Source: Hysterangium stoloniferum (taxonomy: Eukaryota; Basidiomycota; Agaricomycetes; Hysterangiales; Hysterangiaceae). From it: a stretch of DNA of 64,000 bases. The stretch spans positions 310,001 through 374,000 of the forward strand of contig WHVD01000057.1 of the NCBI GenBank assembly GCA_015178975.1, read 5' to 3'. Below the pieces are notes generated by a model. It did not search any database and was not told the DNA's origin. It saw nothing but the letters and a program-made list of their open reading frames with translations. Position 1 is the first letter of the stretch, and every line of letters begins with the position of its first letter. The translations under genes and the position numbers were made by a program. Positions 56,113 through 64,000 of this stretch are shown here, in pieces.

Positions 56113-57467
56113 CTATTTACGGCAGGGTACAAAAAGGTGGCGTAACTCCGCCTGTCTTTGCTTGTTAACACTGCACAGAAAAGGAGGAGAGTGTGCATAC
56201 CATTGCTGCAGGAAACGGGGCACATTGTTTCTACGATTTGTTCAGCGAAGAGCGTGCGGGAAGGACGAAATGGAGTGTCTTATTATTAAAGGACTGCGAT
56301 TTATCATTCGTACTTGACGCGACGGAGATTTATGTATAAATGCATAATGTGTCGCCTTTACGAGACTCACTCCCGGGCAAGCACGAACAGGAGGCCCACG
56401 ACGGCGATACCTGGTGATTACAAAACCCAAATATATCAGGACTCTCGTCACGGTGAGTAGTGCTCCGAGTCCCGCGATCAGAAAGCAAGGAACTTGTCTT
56501 ATAACTTGGTTCGGCAATGCATCCTTCCACTACGGATGGACCCGCACCGCGTAGGGAGTGGAAACAAGAAGGCTAACACGGATTTGGGTCCGGAGTCTCA
56601 TGACGATATTGAGAGTGACTTTCTATCCCGCGCAAGCCTTGGGAACATGAGGCAACGCGACTTCCGGGCCCGGAGGGTGCCGAATACTGAAAATAATTAG
56701 TTTCAAGGGTGGTACCGGGCTACCGAAATATAGCCAACCGCTCATGTAGAGGGATGGGTCATCTTTCCGCCCCATATTTCGAGTATGGTTCTTAGTGGAG
56801 ACCAAACGGACAATGGACCCAGAGAACTCCATACCCCGTATAACTATCCGGCTTATTCCCATACTAGCGCCGTCTACTCAGCTCCTCCCGTTATCCCCTT
56901 CCTTATTTGCTAGTTTAGCCACTTTTAATAGCATTTTTTACTTTTTATTTAGTTGACTGTACATAAAGTTACGTCTACTGTACAACCACACAGCCCACCC
57001 ATTATAAGATAGGATACGCCGAGCGTCATGTCAACGGAGCCAAATGTAACGCTCGGCCGCTTCGGTAAAATGCAGACTCGTTCCATGAGTCTGGGGGGTC
57101 TCTAGATTAGATGAAGTTATTTTTTATTTTTTGAGATTATAATTATATCAGGGAATCCCTGACGAAAATATCTTTGAGCACGTAACACGTGACCCCAATC
57201 GACAAGCGACGAATTCCAGTTCCACTTGTGTCGGGCGACTCTTCCGAAATTGTTACGTCGTTTGTGAACGTCCAGACTGAGCGCCCGACATGCCGAGTCA
57301 TCTCGCCATTTGCTCTTTGGCAAGCGGCTTCGGCAAATATCGCTTATTTTTCGTACCAAGTCAAAAAGGCAACGGACTTTGCAGACATTAACAGAAAAAG
57401 AAGCGCGGTGAAACCAATATGTATCTGCTTTTACATAAAAAGCATCAAAATAATTTCTACCCACTAA
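56113..57467. other. Intergenic region
   Basis: No gene is supported. Short frames of 60-90 codons occur on both strands (for example 56242-56517 minus, with one hydrophobic segment) but without a family, splice context or conserved wording. A T-rich, AT-rich patch lies at 56900-56960. The part next to 57468 should hold the promoter of the second DUF202 gene. Confidence 0.4.
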
Positions 57468-58243
57468 ATGGCCACCCGCCGCCCGACTTCCATTATGCTG
57501 CAGGACATGTCGATAGAGGACAGCCAAGGGATTAATACCAAAGACACTCTTGTGGAGGCGACACACGACGCATCTCGGAGCGAAGAGCGAGATCATTATT
57601 TTCCCAGAGAGCCTCCCCATAATGGCCATACAGCGCCACTACATTCCATTGGCGTGTCGAGCTCAGTCACAGTGCCAGTTGAGAATCACGCTTCTGCAGC
57701 TTCATACCTACAGCTCTTTATTGCAGTACTCCCCCCCACCTTAATCCTCAAAAATACAGCTTCAACGGCAAGAGACCACCTCGCGAATGAGCGAACATGG
57801 CTAGCATACATGAATACCGGTCTTTCTTTCGTCGGTATAGGTATTGGTGAGTCTTACAGTGCATTAATATATAAGATCGTCAAGTTGAAACGATAAAAGC
57901 TCTCGTGCAACTGTTGGAAATTACCGCATTCCAGAGCATGGTCGCGCAAGCCGATATGGTAAATTTTTCTGAATTAGGAGCAGCGGTAAAGCTTACCACC
58001 CGCCCACTGGGTGTCACCATTGTGTTTGTGGGTTTGGTGGTTCCCTTACTAGGTATTTACGTTCTTTATACTCCATCTATTCCGCAATTTTTGACAGTAC
58101 CGACAGGCTTGTGGCGCTATTTTAAAATACAACAGGCGTTGGTCGAAGGTTTCTTTTTCCCTGCGAGATTGTCAGCCGTAGTGCTTACTGTGGTGTTGAC
58201 AACTTTTGTTGTTATCATATTCGGCATCTTCCTCAAAATTTGA
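57468..58243 (+). CDS. DUF202 (YidH-family) small membrane protein, copy 2
   Basis: Paralogue of the gene at 31376. A disordered N-terminal half of about 95 residues is followed by ARDHLANERTWLAYMNTGLS, a TM helix (FVGIGIG), and after an intron LVQLLEIT, RPLGVTIVFVGLVVPLLG, then WRYFKIQQALVEG and a final TM helix (VVLTVVLTTFVVIIFGIFL). The apparent second intron (about 58051-58105) is a multiple of three long, so an unspliced reading also stays open, and the true product here is uncertain by about 18 residues. Length is about 220 residues. Function unknown; likely an organelle or plasma-membrane protein. Confidence 0.83.
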
Positions 58244-58527
58244 ATAAATATATGATCTTCCCAAGTAAGATGAAAAGACCGAAGTTCCGGTATGGAACAA
58301 ATCGGAGGGACGGATGGAATGAACCACAGCGAAATTTGATACGCTTTAATTATAAATACGGACCGTCCCAATTAATATGTACATATTCCCACTCTGAAAA
58401 AAACATAAATGGCACAAATCGGAGGAACACCGTTAAATTGCCACACAATATCATCTCGCCTGGGCAAATTCCTAAAATTATTAAAAAGTACATGTGGCTC
58501 CAGAATGTGAAATGAAAAATGATGTGT

Positions 58528-59640
58528 TCACGAAGCGAGCATATATCGCCATAAACCAAAAAGGATGTTCAAGATGAACCCAAGAATTATTGCCATCTGC
58601 ATTTTCTGGCTAAAGTTGATGTCAGCGCGAAAAGACACTTTTTCGAAGAACGAATAAATACTCGCGTAAATATAGCACTAGGGACATGTTCCATCTCTCG
58701 ATCATTTTCCCAAAATGCAGGAGGAAGCGGTTCCCTGAAATAAAAGAAAGGCAGGATAGGGAAAAAAAAACCGAGCAACAGTCCTTGTATGACCGTCGAC
58801 GACGTAGGGGATGAGGACTGAGAAAGTGCTGCTGTGCCGGTTGTATCAATTGAATCTATCCACTGCTCCTCGAGTGCACGGGCTTGTTCATCCACTGAGG
58901 GAAAGGGGAATTAGCGCATGACCCAAGAAATGAACAAAAGCCCTGACAGTCTTCTCCATCCACTTCTGAATCAAGGAGATTACTGGAAGCTTCACTGTGA
59001 AATTGACGGCGAATTGAAGCTATATCCTCCTCTGAAAAACCGGCCGCTTGTAATCGATCAAACCCTCTTAACGGTTGGATTTGGGTCGCCTCAAGTGATA
59101 GACAATGGTTTATATGACCCATTTAAAATGTATATTTTAGCGGCTACTCTACATACCTGAGTTGTGCCTCCATCATCTTCTTCTCCAACTTCCATCACTG
59201 GCCCAACAGAACAATGAAGCCATATCAACGAGGGGTTATTATTTACTGTCTCATTGGATGATGCGCCATCTTCATCCTTTGAGATTTCTGGTTGCGTTCG
59301 TTGCCTTTCCTCTATCCCAACAAGCCACGGGTATAATGATATACCATCTGTGAGCAGCCTCCCTGAATGAATAAGTCTAAGCCGCCTATTCGCAACTTCA
59401 GTCCTTTGTGCTCTTATCTGTATAAACAGCTATGGTTTATTGTACTTCAGATGATGCACTGCATACTTTGGTTTTCATGTCCCGCACGGTGTCTCCCTCA
59501 CTAACGTACAGTGTGAGATCTTGCACCCCCTCCGTGAATCGAACGGCCAATTCTCTTTGTGGTGGCATAGGATCCATCATGTTGGTTACTCCCGGGTGGT
59601 CCGCTCGTTGTTTGCCTTTGGCCTTTTCGCTGAGGGGCAT
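58528..59640 (-). CDS. dsc3: Dsc E3 ligase complex subunit 3 (Dsc3)-like protein
   Basis: Membrane protein related to fission-yeast Dsc3, a subunit of the Golgi Dsc ubiquitin ligase that activates SREBP. The N-terminus MPLSEKAKGKQRADHPG is typical. A ubiquitin-like domain follows (LAVRFTEGVQDLTLYVSEGD, then RRLRLIHSGRLLTDG and WLVGIEERQR, WLHCSVG). The DUF2407-type C-terminal part reads PLRGFDRLQAAGFSEEDIAS, IRRQFHSE, ALEEQWIDSIDTTG, a TM helix (VIQGLLLGFFFPILPFFYF) and a last TM helix (AIILGFILNILFGLWRYML). About four introns. The last one seems to begin GC rather than GT (gcgagt at about 58662-58667), which keeps the frame into QKMQMAI. It shares a 62-bp divergent gap with AMP deaminase. 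Confidence 0.85.
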
Positions 59641-59702
59641 GGCTCAGAGTTAAGAATCAACGTCGGAGCTCGAAACACAACATTGGCTAAGCTTCCGCTT
59701 CA
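59641..59702. promoter_or_regulatory. Shared divergent promoter, dsc3-like / AMP deaminase
   Basis: Only 62 bp lie between the two start codons, so the genes must share promoter sequence or use upstream regions inside each other. No TATA box is visible. Confidence 0.55.
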
Positions 59703-62700
59703 ATGGTTGGCGTTGGACATGAAAGCGATAGCGAAAGTCCCCACAGTAAAAGAAATACTGGGGCATCCAGTCCTGATGACGGCGTTGTGCCAGCAGTAGG
59801 CGTAGATATGGACGTTAGAGATGGTTTCTTTCCTTACAGCGAGGAGAAAACGATGCAAAGCGTACTACAGTCATCTCGCAACAAGAATATTTGCTAATTC
59901 TTTTCTTAGATCGAAGAAAAGTACTGGGCTCATCGTAGGAACTCTGTTGGCAGTCGCGGATCACCTTCGACAGTGCCCTCGCCAGGATTTGGACCCTCTT
60001 CCTTTCCCAAGGGCTCACATCTACCTGCTACTATGATGCTGTCTCCTGTACCTTCCCCTCCATCTACCAACGCTGGTGCTATTCCTACTGCTCTTCATGA
60101 CCAAGTAACCCTCCAAGAACCGAGTCTCGGTGCTCATGAAGAGGTGCTACAGGACACCCAAACTACTAGTGTAGCGCGTAAGGAAACATCTCAAGCGACC
60201 GAGTTGCCTGATACCGAGAAATTACTAGATGTCGGTTTGACAGCCGAATTAAAGGGTATGTTTGACTCCTTACAGAAGTGTCTTGACCTTCGGGACAAAT
60301 ATATCCGTGTTTCGTGCCAACGCCTGGGAGATAATCCAAAAGACCACGACGGTGTTTTTGCTGGCTTTGAAAACGATGCAGGTGAAGTCGCTGGCATCAA
60401 GCCCGATGCGCCATTGGACTCTCTGTGTCCCCCCTCGGAGGATAAATTTCCTCGATGGAAGATTTATCCACGTCCTCCTCCTCCCCATTGGCATTATAAA
60501 TCTCATTCAGTTTCTGCTGAAAATGGTGATGAGATCTTCGACTTCCCCCAGTGTCAGATACCCGACGCTGATTTTTGGAACTTCAAGATGGACGAGAAAG
60601 GGGTGTTTCAAGTCTATTCGGACAAGCTGGAGGGTAATTTTATACATTCTTGTTTGTGCGAGAAACTTGCCTCATTGAATGACTCACCCAATCATGCAGA
60701 AAATGGATCCCAGAGACCTGCGTTTGACATCCCGACACTCCGAGAATACTTCGTAGATCTCGACTACATGCTAGGTGTAATTGCAGACGGTCCAACAAAG
60801 AGTTTTGCCTACCGACGATTGAAGTATCTTGTCAGCAAGTTTACTATGTACAGTCTTTTGAATGAGTTCCAAGAGATGACGGATATGAAAGTAAATTTTA
60901 ATCCCTGTAACATTATGTACTATGTTAATGTTTTATCAATAGAGTGTTCCTCATCGGTTTGTTCAGCCACGTCTCCTATACTATGCTGTTGAAATTTAGT
61001 TTCCAGAGACTTCTACAATGTCCGCAAAGTCGACACCCACGTGCACCATTCTAGCAGCATGAATCAGAAGCATTTGCTTCGATTTATAAAGTCGAAGATG
61101 AAAAAAAGTCCTAATGTGCGATATCTTGGTTTTCTTGTCGGGGCTCCTTAATACGGATTTACAGGACACCGTTATTTTCCGTGATGGTGCCGAACTTACA
61201 CTAACCCAGGTCTTCCAATCCCTCAACCTTACAGCTTACGACTTGTCTATCGATACCCTGGATATGCATGCGCATCAAGACTCATTCCATCGCTTTGATA
61301 AATTTAATCTAAAATATAACCCTATCGGCGAATCTCGTTTAAGAGAGATCTTCTTAAAAACGGATAATTTTATCCAAGGACGTTACTTGGCCGAACTGAC
61401 ACAAGGTCTGATTCACACTTTGTCTGACTCTCCGCACACCAAACAATTTCTGTCTTTAGAGCTCATGACTGATCTTGAACAAAGCAAATATCAAGTGGGT
61501 GCTCTCGCAATTTAACCCTTCTTTACTCAAGTCAGGCTAGAACTGTGAATGGAGAATAAGCATCTATGGTCGCTCAGTTGATGAATGGGACAAGCTTGCC
61601 AAGTGGATCATCAATAACAAGCTTTTTTCTCACAATGTCAGGTGGCTGATTCAGGTGCCGCGTTTGTACGAAGTATATAAAGCCAGTGGTTCCATCAGTA
61701 ATTTCGAGGATCTCGTTCGAAGTATGTTGTCCAGATCAGTCTAAGCAGAGTGCATGAACCAAACTTGCAGATGTCTTCCAACCATTGTTCGAGGTCACGA
61801 AGGATCCATCAAGTCATCCTGAATTGCATGTGTTCCTGCAACGTGTAATTGGGTTCGATACTGTGGACGACGAATCAAAGGTGGAAAGGCGCATCCACCG
61901 CAAATTCCCATATCCCCGGCTTTGGGATACGCCGCAGTCTCCGCCATATTCTTACTGGTATGTCTCCGGTTGTTCTGTGTTGTTTGTAATCTCATACCTG
62001 CAGTGAAGGCTTTATTACATGTTTGCTAACCTGGCCAGCTTGAACAACTGGCGGCGGACACGAGGATTTAGTGCGTGTGCATTCACTGGAATACGGCATA
62101 TATGTTTACTATTGTGCACAGACACATTCGTCTTTAGGCCTCATTCTGGGGAAGCAGGTGATACCGACCATGTACGCAGAAATTTTTCTATACACAGGGT
62201 CTTCCCAGCTACGCACTGACTCTTCTACAGCTAACGTCCGCTTTTCTGACATCGCACTCCATCTCCCATGGCATCCTGTTGCGCAAGGTCCCTGCACTAC
62301 AATATCTTTTCTATCTAAAGCAGATCGGTCTAGCAATGAGCCCACTCAGTAATAATGCGCTTTTCCTATCCTATGAGCGGAATCCAGTCATAGACTTTTT
62401 CAAAGCCGGACTAAACGTTAGCCTAAGTACTGATGATCCACTGCAATTCCATTTTACAAAGGTACAAGCTACACTCAGTTTGATACATTCATTTTAAATA
62501 TGATCATCTTTAGGAACCGCTGCTAGAAGAGTACAGTGTGGCTGCCCATGTAATAATAATAATAATAATAAGCCTGCCAACGCCACACCACTAATTAACA
62601 CATTGTTTCTACAGATATATAAACTTTCTCAAAGCTCCTTGGCGGAACTCGCTCGAAACTCGGTGATTCAGAGTGGATTCGAGATGGAGGTCAAGCGCCA

Positions 62701-62932
62701 CTGGTTAGGACAACATTGGTATTTACCAGGTGCTGCCGGCAACGATATTAACAAGGCCCGTGAATCGTTTCCATTCCTTGGGTAAAGCTGATAGCCCCTG
62801 CAGACGAATGTGCCTGACATCCGCCTCAAGTTCCGGCATGAGACTTTGATGGAGGAATTGGCGATGATCAGGCAAAGTCAGGATGGTACAAGCTCGCATC
62901 AAGCTGTGGCTTCCGCTTCAACGAAAATGTAG
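59703..62932 (+). CDS. AMD1: AMP deaminase
   Basis: Cytosolic enzyme that hydrolyses AMP to IMP and ammonia, controlling adenine nucleotide balance. Exon 1 ([13 protein letters not shown] through YSEEKTMQS) joins, across a 48-nt intron, to [15 protein letters not shown]. The variable N-terminal region then leads to [16 protein letters not shown] and, deeper, YPRPPPPHW. The catalytic domain shows [20 protein letters not shown] (HxH zinc ligands), [33 protein letters not shown], and the hallmark [11 protein letters not shown] near the C-terminus. [13 protein letters not shown] and [11 protein letters not shown] follow. The frame ends with SASTKM-stop. About twelve introns were read; two joins in the middle (61440-61720 and 62010-62270) are less certain. 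One intron (from 62550) begins inside a TAA microsatellite. Length is about 850 residues. Confidence 0.9.
62550..62574 (+). repeat. TAA microsatellite at an AMP deaminase 5' splice site
   Basis: About seven TAA units start directly at the exon end (cccat, then gtaataataat). The gt of the splice donor is the first base pair of the array, so the intron's donor sequence and the repeat overlap. Confidence 0.75.
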
Positions 62933-63366
62933 CCTCAAGTGGATTATTCTTAATTTTTATCTAGTCAATTGTTGGATCCGAATATTGGTTGCTGACTTTT
63001 TACTTTACGTGAGAAAGCATGCGTTGGCTGTGTGGCTTGCGTCTGCGCCAGTAGTCAGATATGCAACCATGAGACAATTCGATTCACGAGCGACAGTGCC
63101 CCGAAAGGGAATATCCGCCACTAATTACAGTATGAGGACACTCTTAGTCCCGTTTTATTACTGCCGGATAGATGGTGCCCTCATGAATACACGACTAACA
63201 TATCCGCTGTTTTTGTTCGAACAGGTTAACATGCTGGATTTCGTGCTGGTTATGTACCAAAACAGATCGAATCTGAGCCTCACGCAGGTAGCTACACCAG
63301 ACTCGGATCGACCATCACCCTAAGATCGAGGATCACCCTTAAAATGAATAAATATCTCGAACAGAT
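62933..63366. other. Intergenic region between convergent genes
   Basis: Between the 3' ends of AMP deaminase and the hydrolase gene. Small open stretches occur, but none resembles a protein. Presumably both 3' UTRs. Confidence 0.45.
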
Positions 63367-64000
63367 TTATAACCTCCCTTTAACACCCATGTTCCAAATA
63401 CCGGTACTGCATATCAGCGATCCATCTCTAACCTTTCCTAACCACTCGACTATTGTGCTATTTACCTCGTCGTGTTTCTGTGATATACAAAGTCGCATGA
63501 GTGTAAGGCCAGGAAGGCACGAAAGGATGGAAGTTATGGAGCTCACCCCGACGAAGTTGTGGTTTGCATCTTCTACCATGTGAAGTGTGTGGGTTCCCGG
63601 ATGACGGGTCGACAGCACTCGAGCGTAAATGATTGCATCGTACCTACGAGCCATCTGCGTGGTTATATATCCGTTCCGGAGACAAGGGATATACATACGG
63701 TGGAACGGTATCATCAGCGAGTCCATGGACAGTCAATACATGCGTCCGCTGGGGAAAACTATCCCACAGGTAGCTCGTGTCCCAGGTCGCAAAGCGTTCA
63801 ACATCCCCAGGGTATATCTTGCCCACTTTTTCTTCGCCGGCGACCCGGACTTTCCATTCATAGAAGCCTTGTTTGTCAATGGCGGGCTGGTGAACGGCGT
63901 GTCTGTCTTTGTAACTAGGTCAGCCTTGCCCCCATACGCGAAAAAGCGAAACGTACCGCGTATGCGCTTTCGGGATTGAATTATAAAAATTTAGTTTACA
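63367..64000 (-). CDS. Alpha/beta hydrolase, 3' part only
   Basis: Partial gene; the 5' end lies beyond the right edge. The visible part reads AIDKQGFYEWKVRVAGEEK, IYPGDVERFATWDTSYLW, THVLTVHGLADDTVPP, YDAIIYARVLSTR and TLHMVEDANHNFVG, then after an intron KHDEVNSTIVEWLGKVRDG and the end GVKGRL-stop. HGLADDTVPP holds the acid of the catalytic triad and the His in DANHNF is the catalytic base, as in serine aminopeptidase S33/BAAT-type hydrolases. The nucleophile Ser is expected upstream, outside the window. The substrate is unknown. At least two introns are seen (near 63545 and between VPP and YDA). Confidence 0.82.

Noticed and set aside
56242..56862. Short minus-strand frames that might form a small membrane protein
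   Set aside because: Only one short hydrophobic segment, no convincing splice sites joining them, and no known relative.
57117..57629. 170-codon minus-strand frame upstream of the second DUF202 gene
   Set aside because: Overlaps its promoter and first exon; the composition is not protein-like and no family fits.

Overview
The window is fungal nuclear DNA, almost certainly from a basidiomycete (Agaricomycotina). Nearly every gene is split by many short GT-AG introns of about 45-60 nt, and the proteins (EFL1, MRT4, deoxyhypusine hydroxylase, AMP deaminase, a VNX1-type antiporter, a Dsc3-type subunit) are eukaryotic housekeeping families in basidiomycete form. All gene models below come from reading splice sites by eye. 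No rRNA or tRNA gene could be supported, and the species cannot be named.

Left part (1-8 kb): an MFS transporter with 14 introns, an intronless aminoglycoside-phosphotransferase-like kinase that resembles an actinobacterial family, and a tight divergent pair, deoxyhypusine hydroxylase and the 60S assembly factor MRT4, sharing a 72-bp promoter gap.

8-24 kb: a tandem array of three DHA1-type MFS transporters on the minus strand, amplified by segmental duplication. Copies B and C look intact. Copy A has two frame-breaking lesions. Extra flank copies (8.34-9.14 kb) and a stranded 3' fragment of the neighbouring Rad60/NIP45-like SUMO-domain gene (about 19.0-19.15 kb) record how the array grew. 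A 2.35-kb insertion of self-similar repeats lies in the 3' flank of copy A.

24-34 kb: a secreted flavin amine oxidase, a large VNX1-like vacuolar cation/H+ antiporter, a DUF202 membrane protein and adenosine kinase.

35-47 kb: a nested transposon graveyard. A decayed, CpG-poor Ty3/gypsy pol on the minus strand has been entered by a 490-bp solo LTR (TSD gctca), a 1,036-bp repeat carrying an 18-copy 15-bp minisatellite, and a 1,213-bp LTR-like element (TSD acacc). That last element was itself entered by a young 5,261-bp Ty1/copia element (400-bp LTRs, TSD aggag). The copia element has one 1,407-codon gag-pol frame stopped only by four TGA codons, all explicable as CGA to TGA changes.

47-64 kb: an F-box gene with a probable frameshift, a 20-bp interstitial telomere-like tract, the ribosome-maturation GTPase EFL1, a SET-domain protein, a second DUF202 gene, a Dsc3-like subunit divergent from AMP deaminase (62-bp gap), and the 3' part of an alpha/beta hydrolase running off the right edge. 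MRT4 and EFL1 both act late in 60S maturation, and adenosine kinase and AMP deaminase both handle adenine nucleotides, but in neither case are the two genes adjacent. I found no clearly new multi-gene system. The strongest unusual signals are the transposon nest and the transporter array.
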